A DNA stretch of 64,000 nucleotides from Coniochaeta sp. PMI_546. Its lineage: Eukaryota; Ascomycota; Sordariomycetes; Coniochaetales; Coniochaetaceae. Positions within the stretch are counted from its first letter, which is position 1, and every line of letters begins with the position of its first letter. The notes under the pieces were generated by a model, which made no database searches, had not been told where the DNA came from, and saw nothing but the letters and a program-made list of their open reading frames with translations. The stretch is taken from NCBI GenBank assembly GCA_021432605.1, contig MU271146.1, forward strand, positions 682,001-746,000, read 5' to 3'. Shown piece after piece: positions 8,960 through 19,551 of this stretch. The position numbers and the translations under genes are program-made.

Positions 8960-10970
8960 CTAAACCAAAACCATTGACATCGTGATGGAAGGATCGAAAG
9001 TTGGCGAGTCTCCCCAAATTCTTGCAAGCCCAACACGTTTATAGTACTTCATACCGTTTTCCATCCCAACAAGCTCAAGGATAAGAAACACCTCGCGCAT
9101 CCGGTCAGACTCGGAGCTCCTTGGCTCAGAAAACAAGTGGAGGCACATGTACGTAGCCGCCTTGCTCGGGTCGCCAGCGTCGAAACGCCCTGCGCATCGC
9201 CATGGAATCTGTCTCTCCGAGGTGCGTTGCGAGTTCTCCTCGAAAACCTGAAAATAGGGCGGTATGTGACGATTCCCCTCGGCACATGGCACTATCCGTA
9301 TCTCTCGCACCGGACCTTTGACTCTGACCTCCGCCGATTTGACCGGGGACGTGAATGGGACACCCTGCCATTGCACGTTCCAGTCAGTAAGCTCGAGACT
9401 CTCCACCACTTCCATTTCCCGATCATACTTGTCCCCCATAGTATACAACACGCACCCTTGGCACGTCAGCCAAGTCCAGGACGGGAGTCCTGCGGTATCG
9501 GACATCTGTGGCGGACCACGCCCGCGCAGCCAGGCCAGATCCTGTGCAAAAGATTTCTTCCACAGTCCCAAGATCGAAACGTCACCCAGAACCGAACAGA
9601 AATAGCGGCTTATGCCCGCGATAGCCGGGATCCTGTCTCGCGGGTAGGAGAACTCGCGCAGCGAATAGCCATCGATGATGCGTCGCCAGGCGCTGCGGTA
9701 TTCTTGGTGGCTGTGGAGATTGGGACCCGGGATCAGCATGTTGTTGCCCTGGAGTGCTTCCGCTAGCTCGAAGGAAAGACCGTCTTGCGTCTGATAGTTG
9801 GCGCGACACTGCCAGTGGACCTGGGACCGCATACAATGGACCAGCCTCGGGGAGAGTAGCTGCTCCTGTAGTGTCCAACCGCGCTTGCTGATTGCGGTAC
9901 CTCCTCCGGCGCGGTTTCTGATGTCGTTGCGGTAGACACGCACAAGACTACTGCGGCGGTTCGCCTTATCCGGTCGAGTGCGGAAGAACAACTCTCCGTT
10001 CTTGAAACCGTCAGCATCGGATGGGAAACAACCCTGGGAACTATCTGAGGAGTCGACCGCGGCGATGGTCAACTGGCTTCCCTGGTAGATCTCAGACATG
10101 TGTTCTACCTCGCGTTGCCATTCCATCTCGTCATCCTGAACAATGCAGAGGGCGTCGATCCATATATGAGGGATTTGGAGGGCTCGAGCCATATGTATGG
10201 CATCGGACCACGTTCTCGGGATGAGGTTTTGTGGGACTTCTTTGCTGAATCTGGGGAGGGTCGCTTTCGTAGTTCGTAGCTGCAGCGATTGACCCCAGCA
10301 ATAAGTCAATGCCGCGTATTCCGTTGAGTTTGTGGCTGAGGTCCCTCGGACAAGTCTGAGAGCGCTGCCATCAAGACCAGTAGTGAGGAGCCGGAATGGT
10401 ATGTGAGACACGGGCCTGCACATGGTGTGCCCATCACGGGTGGTACAGTCATGCAGCCACGCTCGGATAGTTGCGAGCTTTTCGTCAAAACTCGTAGCTT
10501 TTGCCTTCCACACGGGCAAGGACGAGGGTGGATCTACTCGAGAAGAGTTAGAATCTTGGGCACTTCATGGACCGGACATAGGACCGGATACCTGTTGACG
10601 GACTAGACGTGATGGTAAAATGATTTATGAAGGTCAGGGGGGTATTTGTGGTCGCCAGGCTCGTCTCCAGAAAGGCCCAGCGTACACCAGATTGCATCCG
10701 ACGACTCTCTTTCATCGTAACATTGACTTTAAATCCCTGTTGACTACTCTCTATGGTCTCATGCGAAAGACCATATCTCATGAGTGTGGAGGTGACATGG
10801 GACCATAGAGAGGTTAGCATGAACTGGCACACAGCGCACGTCTTGCTTGACGATAGAAGCAGGCCGTATGTCGCATGGTGAGGGCGGTGTGAAGTCTTTT
10901 CCACTGTGTCGTTGGTTGCATCGATGAGGTCTGAGCAGAATTGGCAAAGTCCACTCTCCTCAATGTCCAT
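8960..10970 (-). CDS. HET-domain (heterokaryon incompatibility) protein, 650 aa
   Basis: Two exons on the minus strand: 10970-10592 and 10533-8960. The 58-nt intron has donor GTATCC, branch TTCTAAC and acceptor GAGTAG. The N-terminus carries paired cysteines (CQFC at residue 9, CAVC at residue 45), usual in this family. The HET domain runs from about residue 199 (YAALTYCWG) through PHIWIDALCIVQDD and SEIYQGSQLTIAA to RGWTLQEQLLSPRLVHC near 350. A long family-variable C-terminus follows. Family knowledge: HET domains trigger cell death when incompatible strains fuse, and many act downstream of NLR-like sensors. Large numbers exist in each genome, so the exact role here cannot be told. No sensor gene is next to it. 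Confidence 0.9.
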
Positions 10971-11520
10971 GTCGCTGTCCTTCGCACGAAAGATAACTGT
11001 AGTAGCGTGTGACTCTGTAAGGCGCTTGAGAACGACTATGAGCCTAACATATATTGCTTGACTAGAGGCGACTGCCTATGTCTAGGATGCCTACTTGTGG
11101 GGCGTGGCTGTGCCCGAGGTGAGGAAGACTACCTTCGGTACTGGGCAGTGCGTCCGGATTGAATAATTATCAACGGAATGAAGATTCAACCACTCAGTGG
11201 GTGTCATATCAATGGCATCAAGAACTCGAAATGTCACCCTTGACATTGGACTCGACCCTGGATCTCAACAGTACTGCCCCGCGCTTTGAGGAAATGACCC
11301 CGCCTGGACATGGAGTGTCCTGCGTTTCACATCTCACCAACGGGACACCTGCAGAAAGTGCAACTTTTCTAGGCATCCAACCCAGCACATTTTCTTTTTG
11401 GCAAGATGATTTGCCCCTCGCAGCACCCAACCTGGAAGCTTGTGTGTGGCTGACCCTGCACTTTCTCGTCAGGCTTCTCACGCGGCGCCCATTCTGTCTT
11501 CGTCGACAGTGAGGAGCACC
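10971..11520. other. Divergent promoter region
   Basis: Shared 5' region of the HET gene (minus) and the small unknown gene at 11521 (plus). An open frame covers part of it but has no ATG start or homology that I recognise. Confidence 0.45.
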
Positions 11521-12063
11521 ATGCACCGAACACTATATGTCTTGGTCTACCCTTCACGCTTGTTTGCAGCACACTGGTCGCTCTGGATACCATATCTTGA
11601 CTCCAGCGGTCAGGAGTCAGATACCGGTGACCGCGTCCATGTGACGGGAGACCGCCTCAACGGGTTTCAATACGAATATTTGCGGGATTACAATGTTCGC
11701 GAGGATGAGAGAAAACCGAACTCATTCCCCGTCGGATCGATCTCTGGTGATTCATTGAGAGATTGGAGAGAGGACGGCGACGAAAAATCTGGCTCTGATG
11801 CTATGAGATACGAAGGCGTCAATCTTTTTGACAGAGTTTGCCGAGAGGTGGAAGCACCGGGACCGAGTCTCAATAAGGTCACGAAGCTGACTCTCGCTCA
11901 AACGACCGGCCCACCCCCAAGGAAAACCGAGGTCAAGGATTGCCAGTGGTGGCTCAAGCAAGCTGTTGAGCATCTGGTCGAAGGAGATATCTTAATGCCC
12001 CTTGAAGAAGCACTTGGGGACGGGACACCTGTTGAGAGAGTAATGAGACTGCCGCGACACTGA
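11521..12063 (+). CDS. Unknown fungal protein, 180 aa
   Basis: The start is the ATG at 11521. The sequence opens RTLYVLVYPSRLFAAHWSLWIP, continues with GDRVHVTGDRLNGFQYEYLRDYN and ends with VKDCQWWLKQAVEHLVEGDI. This layout is familiar to me from short uncharacterised proteins that recur in mould genomes, often near HET or kinase-like genes, but I cannot name a domain. No signal peptide, no membrane segment and no clear intron. The hydrophobic start followed by W-x3-W and a late C-x-W-W motif is the recognisable signature. Probably cytosolic. Confidence 0.65.
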   Translation: MHRTLYVLVYPSRLFAAHWSLWIPYLDSSGQESDTGDRVHVTGDRLNGFQYEYLRDYNVREDERKPNSFPVGSISGDSLRDWREDGDEKSGSDAMRYEGVNLFDRVCREVEAPGPSLNKVTKLTLAQTTGPPPRKTEVKDCQWWLKQAVEHLVEGDILMPLEEALGDGTPVERVMRLPRH

Positions 12064-12355
12064 TAGCAACGGTACGAACATGCTCGTGGCTGTTACACCA
12101 AAGACACAGTTAATACAGTGGATCAACAATTACACGAATGTTGCGACGCCCAAGTCTAGTCTCCTGCAAAACTCGACCAGTCGCCAACCTCAGGCCTGGA
12201 ATCCTCCGGCCTCAGCGCCCGACGCGTCAGAGTGAGTGACGGGAAGTGGCACCTACTGACAGCCCTCAGTTTTCAAAGTCTTCGACACCTTACCCAACAG
12301 TCTCGACTGAGTTCCTCGTTTCTCTTGTCATCCTGCCTTCTCGCAGCCTCGCAGT

Positions 12356-13356
12356 ATGTCGAACGACATACCATCCACGTTGGAGCACAAAGTAGTGCAT
12401 ATAGCAGAACTACTGAGCGAGGACAATGTGATGTTTCGCAATACCTCCTTTTTCCAAGAAAACAGTGGCGGCCTTCCGTCTCCTGAGCAAGTCCGGCAAA
12501 GAGACACGGAAATTAATGGCCCCTTCCTTCGGAGATCATAACGTCCCCCAATCCCGTTCGAAGAGCTAGGGCTAATCGTGAAGTACGGCTCGCGGATTAC
12601 CAAAGCGGAAGGTCAGTGTCTTTGGTACTTCAACAAGTACATGAAAGACGAAGTACCAACGCCGGAAGTATTCGGTTGGTGCTGTGATGATGGCGACACC
12701 TTCATCTATATGCAGCTTGTCCGCGGCCAGACTTTGGAGGAGGCGTGGCCGTCTCTGAGCGAGGAAGAAAGAACATCCATCTGTGGCCAGCTGCGCGGAT
12801 ATGTAGATGCCTGGCGCAGACTTCGCCAAGAGTCGGAGCCATATTATATCGGTAAGAGATAGCATCGTGCAGACCGTAATCAGTCGCCATGCTGACTGTC
12901 AAAGGTCATATTGGGCGGCAGGGAGTAGGCGACATCATCTTCCTTGACGCCGGAGACCCGAACGCTGGACCGTTCGGGAACTTGACAGCATTTCACAACT
13001 TCTTCGCGCGATATGCGTGCCGCCGTCACCCAGAGTGGGACCCGCGCCGTGCGCTCCCCGAACTCGCTGGGTTGACAGACGATCGACCTGTCGTCTTCAC
13101 GCACGCCGATCTGAACAGACGCAATATCATGCTGTCATCGAGCGAGGATGGTGTTAATTCGAAGTCCAGAGTGATTGCCGTTATCGACTGGCATCAGTCC
13201 AGGTGGTATCCAGTGGACTGGGAGTGGCTCAAAGCACAGTGGATGTGCGAGCCATTGGAAGGTGGAGGACGAGACACGGCCTGGCTGGAACAGATCCTTG
13301 ACCGGGCTGATGAGGGCTACGCTTACGCTTGGGAGTTCGTCAATAGTGGTCTGTAG
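12356..13356 (+). CDS. Aminoglycoside-phosphotransferase-like kinase, possibly broken
   Basis: Protein-kinase-like fold of the fungal APH family. Pieces in order: the start at 12356, then PFEELGLIVKYGSRITKAEGQ, PTPEVFGWC and IYMQLVRGQTLEEAW, a 53-nt intron (12852-12904), GRQGVGDIIFLD, the catalytic loop THADLNRRNIM, and the metal-binding VIAVIDWHQSRWYPV. Those motifs are intact. However, an in-frame TAA at 12539-12541 separates the first 61 codons from the kinase core. Either this is a nonsense change in a dying gene, or a weak intron at 12491-12565 (donor GTCCGG, acceptor GAAGAG, phase 0 on both sides) removes it at the cost of the PFEE segment. Substrates of fungal APH-like proteins are mostly unknown. 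Exon 3 runs 12905-13356. Confidence 0.6.
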
Positions 13357-14628
13357 CCAAGGACCTTGGCTGAGATTACACTTGAGAATATGCTAGCGAA
13401 GTCAGTGTTACTGGTTCAGGAAAGGATAAATTTCATTGTGTTCGTGCTCTCTTACACGGTAGGACGCTAACGTACAGTCGACACCGGCATCCGTGCACGC
13501 GATATCCATCTTCGGTCCTTCCTGTCAGACTGTCAGTCTATCCAGCTGCGCTTCTCTTTCACGCTAGCTCCACTTCATGACCAAAGAGGATGCGATGGTG
13601 GTTTAGTCTCCTGAAGAACGGTGCGACTAGTACATTGCTTAACAACCAGATCAGATAACAACTCTTGGCAAGGACCTGCATAGTGACGACTCAGCCGGGT
13701 CGGCACTTGCCAAGATGGCTAACTGTAGACGACAGCGTAATCAGACGCCATTGGATTTTTTCAGCTCTACGGTACCTGCGCCCGCAATCCTTTTATAGTG
13801 TGGTCTCCTGTAGCTCTCACTAACGCCGAGTCGATAGAATGAGTTTTAGCAGCCTTGGAAGTGCTTGGGAGACCACATCGAAGCCACTAGCCCTCTGAGC
13901 TGATGCGATTTTGGACCAATCAATGGTTGAGGTAGAACATGTAAGAGTTCTATCTACTTGGCAGAGTTGCCAAAGCAGAGAGGAGACCTCAAGCACATGG
14001 GTTTTGTTCCTGATCAGGGATTTTCGCAGCTCAGGGCTGGCTGTACCGTAAAATCCGTAATGCCAATTGCAAGTAGGCTTGGCTTGCATAAGGAGCCTGG
14101 GAGCCTCGTAAAATAGTGGGCGACCCTGGACAGCCAAACCTACCAGTACCGGGTATTCGCTTCCATCGAGAAGATTAGCTTCCTTGGCACCAGGTGAATC
14201 CTTCTCATTTCCTATTTAGAAGCCACGGGGTTTCCTGGGCATTGAATAATCCCTTCCGAATCTGGTCTAGCAGAAACGCGCTATTGACTTGTCACCTTTC
14301 GCGCGATGCACCACGACTCTGCGATCGGGACATTTAAGGAGGCCAGATCAGCTGCTGCCCCGGGGGTTGCGCCTTCGGCGATGGAGGTCAGTCATGGCCT
14401 GGTGAACCTCATCCTTGCCTAACTTTCACAGCTTCTAATTCTCATTCGTTTTTAATCCTTAACTTCTCTTGTAAAGGGGCATATCACTCGTTTTTTTTTT
14501 TTTTTAGCTTCCTGTGGGTTTACGGCTTGGCTATCTTTGGTCTCGGAAGCGTCCGTTGCTCTACACATTCCATTGGTGAGACAAGTTAAGGCCCTAAGGG
14601 AGCTTTGGGAGCAGCGGTATCTGGCGCA
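13357..14628. other. Intergenic, no supported gene
   Basis: 1.3 kb upstream of the giant WSC gene. It has a run of T at about 14492-14506 and a minus-strand open stretch at 13820-14137 with no motif I recognise. It should contain the promoter of the WSC gene. Confidence 0.45.
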
Positions 14629-17600
14629 ATGGCCGCCAAGATGTTGGTACGGAGCCTCGCAGTCATGGCTCTGGCCTTCTTCCACGGCGGCGAGTGCCTG
14701 TCGTCGACAGATACCATCACCTGGGGTGGCGACAACTCGCGCTCTGGCTACTTCGCCAACAACAACATGGACCCTGCGGTCGTTACCAGCAGCCAGTTCG
14801 ACCAGGTCTTCAAGGTGCAGCTACCGGGTAATTACCAGGGTCAGAAGGAGAAGATCTTCTCGCAGCCGCTCATCTACACGCCCAAGAACGGCGACGGGAC
14901 GCAGTACGTCTACTGGGCCACGGCCCAGAACAACGTCTACAAGATGAACGCTAAGACGGGCCAGATCGTCGCTACACGGAATCTGCACATTCCATTCATG
15001 TCTCAGGATCTCTCGGGCGAGAATCAGCAGACTCCGGGGTACTGCCAGGATATCAACCCCACTGTTGGCATCATTGGCACGGGTGTCATCGACCCTGACA
15101 CGGACACCCTGTACCTCTCCGCCAAGACGTACGCGGACCAGTCGCAGATTGGGGTACCTCAAGGCCGCCCTGCCGGCCGCGTTTACATCCATGCGATTGA
15201 TGTCAACGATCTGAGTGAGCGCCCCGGCTTCCCAATCAACTTCGAGGGCCTCGGAGCACGGAATAACCCTGCTCGCCTCTTCAACGGCGGCATACAGAAC
15301 CAGCGACCCGGTCTGCTCCACCCTAAAGGTAGCGACTTCATATACGCAGGATATGGATCTCACTGCGTAAACTACAACTTCACCGGATGGGTTATAGGCT
15401 GGCACAAAACCACGGGTCAAATCGTGGAGCACTACGCGACCCAAGGAGAGGGCGTCGACAGCCCGAAGAAGGGTGCCAGTCTGTGGATGTCTGGCGGTGG
15501 CATCGCTTCGGACAACAAGGGCTCCATGTTCTTCGCCACCGGTAACGGGTACTCTGGCCAGGTCCAAGACATTCCTATCAACCGAGGCAGTCCGCCTACC
15601 TCGCTCGAGGAGTCCGTGGTTCACATGACGTACGGGTCTGACGGAAAGGTCACCGTCGTTGACTTTTTCATGCCGGCAAACAAGGGCTATCTCGACGGCG
15701 GCGACCTTGATCTCGGCACAAGTCCGGTGGCCATGCTGCCTGCAGACCCCTTCACATGCGGCGACATTAAGCGTATGGGCGTGGTCACCGGCAAGGATCA
15801 CACGAGCTGGTTCCTGAATCTCGACGACCTCGGTGGCTACAAGACGGGCGATAACAGGGGAAACCGCGTCATCGGGTCGTATTCCAACGAGAACTCGGTG
15901 TACGCCGGTGTCGGCGTCTATCCTCTCGAGGGCGGATATGTGTACGTCAATGTCATCGGCTACAAGTCGCGCGTCTTTAAGTTCAGCTGTCTGGGCGGCG
16001 TTCCTTCCTTCACCCGGGTCGCCGAGTCTCCTACCGGCAAAAATGGCTTCGGCGTCTCCCACGGCACTGTCACGTCGCTCAACGGTCAGCCCGGCACCGG
16101 CCTGTTCTGGGTGACCGATGTCGACAATGCCACCCCTGAGGGATATTCTTTCCGGATTTACAACGCGGTGCCCAATGGAGAAGTCCTGCAGCTCGTCAAG
16201 GGCTTCAACGTGCCCGGCATCAACAAGTTCACTCGACCTCATTTCGGAGACGGCATTGTATACTTCGGCACGTCCCAGGGCATCGTATACGCGTACGGCG
16301 CGCCCACAAACCCGGCCTTGAACTGCACCGCGGGCCCGATCGACTTCGGCACCGTCAACATCGGCGCCCAGTCTACGGCGAAGACCATAACCTGCACTGC
16401 CAAGATTGCGCTGACAGTGGCCAACTTTACCCTTTCTACAGCCCAATTCAGCGCTGCCGAACTCCCGACATTCCCTCGACAGCTGGTCGCGGGAGCCTCA
16501 TTCAGCTTCAAAGCGACGTTCAATCCTAGCACGTATGGCAATCTGTCTGCTTCAGCCTCTTTCAGCACCTCCAATAATGCCGGCGGCTACGCTACGACTA
16601 CCTCCGTGCGCCTGACCGGTATCGGCGAGAGCGCCGGCGCGTTGCTGGATGTCACGCCCGACCATGTGACCTTCAGCCAGGCCGTGGTCGGCTCTGATCC
16701 GGTGCTTGACTCGGTGCTCCTGTCCAATCCAGGCAAGTCGCCCCTCAGCATCCAGAAAATCGAGTTTTCCGAAGTCAGCCTGGCCGGCCCGTTCGTAGTG
16801 GCCAACGTCACGGGCAGCACGGCGCAGTTCGGCTCGTTCACGCTGAGCAACATCCCTGCGACGATCGCCGCCCTGTCCCAGCAGCTCGTGACAGTAGCCT
16901 TCAACCCAACCACCAGCGGCGACTTCACACTCTACGTCAACATCACCTCGGACGGCGGCGCGGCGGGCATCACGATCACGGCTAGTGCCGGCCAGTCCCC
17001 GGTCGCCCTCATCCAACTTGAGAAGCCGGACGGCTCCGGCTGGCAGACCTGGACTCCGGCCTCGGGCAACCCCTTGTCGTTCGGCAACGTCGTCCAGAAC
17101 ACGGATCGCCGCTTGCGGTTCCGTATCACCAACAACGCACCCGCTGGATCTGTCGCCCTCAACATCCCCATTTCTAAGCCGCCCTTTGGTGTCCCCGGCC
17201 TCATCAACACCGTGAATCAGGCCGACTTGGGCGAAGGTACCGTCATCGCGGCCGGGCAGTACGCCGAGGCTGTCATCGTCTGCACCGCGCCAAAGACCCA
17301 GTGGAACACCGATTCCTACACCAACATCACGGCTTGGGTCATCAACACCAACGACGTCACCCTCGGCAAGGTCGAGGTGCCCTTCACCTGCACCGCCGTC
17401 GCTCAGCAGGGCGGACCTTTGAAGGCCGACGGTCAGGGCGTGTACCGCTACGTCGGCTGCTTCCGAGAGAACTACCCGTCGGGCCGCCAGCTGAAGGAGC
17501 AGGCCTACGGCAGCGACAACAACACCGCCGACATGTGTCTCAACGCCTGCGCAGCCAAGGGGTACACCTTCGCCGGAACCCAATATCACCGGGAATGTTG

Positions 17601-19551
17601 GTGTGGAGACAAACCTCCGGCCGCGCAGGTGGGCGAGGTCAGCTGCGGGTTCGACTGCACGGGCGACATCAACCAGTGGTGCGGCGGCGACGGGATCGGC
17701 GCCACGGCCGGCAACCCGCACATCTCGCTGTACGCCACCAACACGACGCTGCCACCCAACCCCGGCGGCCCGTTTGTCAACCCGGGAGTCAACGGCTACG
17801 CCAGCATCGGTTGCTACACCGAAGCCACTACAGGCCGTGCACTCGCCAAGGCCATCGGCACGGGGGGTGTCAAGACTGTCGCCGCCTGCGTCAACGCATG
17901 CTCTGCGCTGAACTACGTGTTCGTCGGTCTGGAGTACGGCGGTGAATGCTGGTGCGATAACCAGTTCGCGAGTGGCGCGGTGCCTACTGCGATCACGCAG
18001 TGCAGCATGACGTGCAAAGACAACACCACCGAGTATTGCGGTGCTGGGCAGCGCCTCAATGTGTACCAGCGGGAGGGCACCGGCCCGGCCCCGACAGCCT
18101 CGACCACCTCGCTAGCAAGCACCGCAACCTCGTCGTCGACAACGGGCTCGTCCGCACCCACGGCCACGGGTCCGTCCATCCGGCAGACGGTGGGCGCCTA
18201 CCGGTACCAGGGGTGCTACGACGAGACGACTCTGGGCGGGCGGTCGCTGGGCGGCAAGACGTATACGGACGACCTGATGACGCTCGAGGCGTGCGCGGCC
18301 GCCTGCGCAAGCTTCACCTGGTGGGGGACTGAGTACGGCCGCGAGTGTTATTGTGGTAACGAGCTGCGCGGGAACACGGCGCTCGACGTCGACCAGACGA
18401 GCTGCACCTTCCTGTGTCCCGGCGACAAGACGCAGTACTGCGGTGCGCGGAGTAGACTGTCTGTGTACAAGTATGACCCGTCGCTGAATGCCACCAGCTC
18501 CAGTTCGACGACGTCCGCGACCTCGCTCAGCAGCACGACTACCTCGTCGAGCACGTCGTCCGCGTCCTCGACTTCGTCAACCTATTCCTCAACCACGTCG
18601 TCGTCTAGTAGCAGCTCAACCTCGACGTCTGATAGCTCGACGTCCACAAGCACCTCCTTGACCAGCAGCTCGACGTCCACCGTGTCAACGTCGTCTACCT
18701 CGGTGACAAGTACCACGTCAAGCGACACAAGCAGCACACAGAGCAGCACGACCAGCAGCTCGACAGATGTAGCCACCACGTCATCCACCACGACCTCTAG
18801 TGACGTGTCCAGTACAACATCGAGCACAACGGATAGTTCCAGTTCCTCAAGCTCAACCTCGAGCTCCGCTTCAAGCACGGAGTCGAGTACGACGACTAGC
18901 ACAACAGAGAGCTCAAGTACGACTAGCTCGACCTCTAGCTCGACCTCTAGCTCCACTTCCAGCACCGCATCAAGCACCACATCCAGCTCTAGCCCCAGCA
19001 CCACCTCTAGCTCCAGCTCCACCTCTAGCCCCAGCACCACCTCTAGCTCCAGCTCCACCTCTAGCTCCGGCTCCACGTCGAGCTCCACGACTTCCAGCTC
19101 GACTTCCAGCTCGACTTCAAGCACAGCATCGAGCACCACATCGAGCACCTCCAGCTCCAGCTCCAGCTCCAGCACCTCCACCACCACCTCCGCCTCCGCG
19201 ACGCCCACCCCGCTTTGGCCCGGCAACGCCAACTTCACCTACTACGGCTGCGTGTCCGAGCCCTCCAACGGCCGCCTGCTCGCCAAGCAGGTCGTCAACC
19301 TGGCCGACATGACGCAGGACAAGTGCCTCCAGGCCTGCTGGATGTACAACTACGCCGGCGTGGAGTACGGCAAGGAGTGTTGGTGCGGCAACGGCCCGCT
19401 CAACTGGGCCGGCAACGCCGGCGCCACGCCCGGCGGCAACGCCACCGAGGCCGAGTGCAGCAAGGACTGCCCCGGTAACCCGAGGCAGAAGTGCGGCGCC
19501 AGCAAGAGGCTGAACCTGTTCTATCTAGATCCGGCCAAGAAAGTGTCGTAG
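14629..19551 (+). CDS. Giant secreted propeller / Ig-like / four-WSC-domain protein, 1640 aa
   Basis: One uninterrupted exon. The ATG at 14629 begins a signal peptide (MAAKMLVRSLAVMALAFFHG). Residues about 25-560 look like a PQQ-type beta-propeller without obvious catalytic residues (ITWGGDNSRSGYFANNN, MDPAVV). Residues about 565-930 are Ig-like beta-sandwich repeats of the ASH kind (IDFGTVNIGAQSTAKT, VTFSQAVVGSDPVLDS). WSC domains follow at about 939-1035, 1057-1147 and 1191-1282, each with the eight-cysteine pattern and a G-C-Y/F start (ECWCG/ECYCG core). A Ser/Thr-rich stretch (about 1287-1526) should be O-mannosylated and rod-like, and a fourth WSC domain ends the protein (about 1537-1633). 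No GPI or transmembrane tail is seen. Family knowledge: WSC domains bind polysaccharide in wall sensors and secreted enzymes. Inference: a wall- or substrate-binding extracellular protein. Confidence 0.9.
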   Translation: MAAKMLVRSLAVMALAFFHGGECLSSTDTITWGGDNSRSGYFANNNMDPAVVTSSQFDQVFKVQLPGNYQGQKEKIFSQPLIYTPKNGDGTQYVYWATAQNNVYKMNAKTGQIVATRNLHIPFMSQDLSGENQQTPGYCQDINPTVGIIGTGVIDPDTDTLYLSAKTYADQSQIGVPQGRPAGRVYIHAIDVNDLSERPGFPINFEGLGARNNPARLFNGGIQNQRPGLLHPKGSDFIYAGYGSHCVNYNFTGWVIGWHKTTGQIVEHYATQGEGVDSPKKGASLWMSGGGIASDNKGSMFFATGNGYSGQVQDIPINRGSPPTSLEESVVHMTYGSDGKVTVVDFFMPANKGYLDGGDLDLGTSPVAMLPADPFTCGDIKRMGVVTGKDHTSWFLNLDDLGGYKTGDNRGNRVIGSYSNENSVYAGVGVYPLEGGYVYVNVIGYKSRVFKFSCLGGVPSFTRVAESPTGKNGFGVSHGTVTSLNGQPGTGLFWVTDVDNATPEGYSFRIYNAVPNGEVLQLVKGFNVPGINKFTRPHFGDGIVYFGTSQGIVYAYGAPTNPALNCTAGPIDFGTVNIGAQSTAKTITCTAKIALTVANFTLSTAQFSAAELPTFPRQLVAGASFSFKATFNPSTYGNLSASASFSTSNNAGGYATTTSVRLTGIGESAGALLDVTPDHVTFSQAVVGSDPVLDSVLLSNPGKSPLSIQKIEFSEVSLAGPFVVANVTGSTAQFGSFTLSNIPATIAALSQQLVTVAFNPTTSGDFTLYVNITSDGGAAGITITASAGQSPVALIQLEKPDGSGWQTWTPASGNPLSFGNVVQNTDRRLRFRITNNAPAGSVALNIPISKPPFGVPGLINTVNQADLGEGTVIAAGQYAEAVIVCTAPKTQWNTDSYTNITAWVINTNDVTLGKVEVPFTCTAVAQQGGPLKADGQGVYRYVGCFRENYPSGRQLKEQAYGSDNNTADMCLNACAAKGYTFAGTQYHRECWCGDKPPAAQVGEVSCGFDCTGDINQWCGGDGIGATAGNPHISLYATNTTLPPNPGGPFVNPGVNGYASIGCYTEATTGRALAKAIGTGGVKTVAACVNACSALNYVFVGLEYGGECWCDNQFASGAVPTAITQCSMTCKDNTTEYCGAGQRLNVYQREGTGPAPTASTTSLASTATSSSTTGSSAPTATGPSIRQTVGAYRYQGCYDETTLGGRSLGGKTYTDDLMTLEACAAACASFTWWGTEYGRECYCGNELRGNTALDVDQTSCTFLCPGDKTQYCGARSRLSVYKYDPSLNATSSSSTTSATSLSSTTTSSSTSSASSTSSTYSSTTSSSSSSSTSTSDSSTSTSTSLTSSSTSTVSTSSTSVTSTTSSDTSSTQSSTTSSSTDVATTSSTTTSSDVSSTTSSTTDSSSSSSSTSSSASSTESSTTTSTTESSSTTSSTSSSTSSSTSSTASSTTSSSSPSTTSSSSSTSSPSTTSSSSSTSSSGSTSSSTTSSSTSSSTSSTASSTTSSTSSSSSSSSTSTTTSASATPTPLWPGNANFTYYGCVSEPSNGRLLAKQVVNLADMTQDKCLQACWMYNYAGVEYGKECWCGNGPLNWAGNAGATPGGNATEAECSKDCPGNPRQKCGASKRLNLFYLDPAKKVS
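18487..19205 (+). repeat. Ser/Thr codon repeat inside the WSC gene
   Basis: Low-complexity AGC/TCC/ACC/TCG array coding for the Ser/Thr linker. It includes two exact tandem copies of a 36-base unit at 18991-19026 and 19027-19062, which begin AGCCCCAGCACC. Such arrays change length readily by slippage or unequal crossing over, so linker length may vary between strains. Confidence 0.85.

Noticed and set aside
14821-17721. Long antisense open frames (541 and 389 codons) opposite the WSC gene
   Set aside because: They mirror the high G+C third positions of the sense gene and have no domain, signal peptide or ATG context; the sense strand is unambiguously coding.
18582-19238. Antisense frame rich in Val/Glu/Leu
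   Set aside because: It is only the complement of the Ser/Thr codon repeat.
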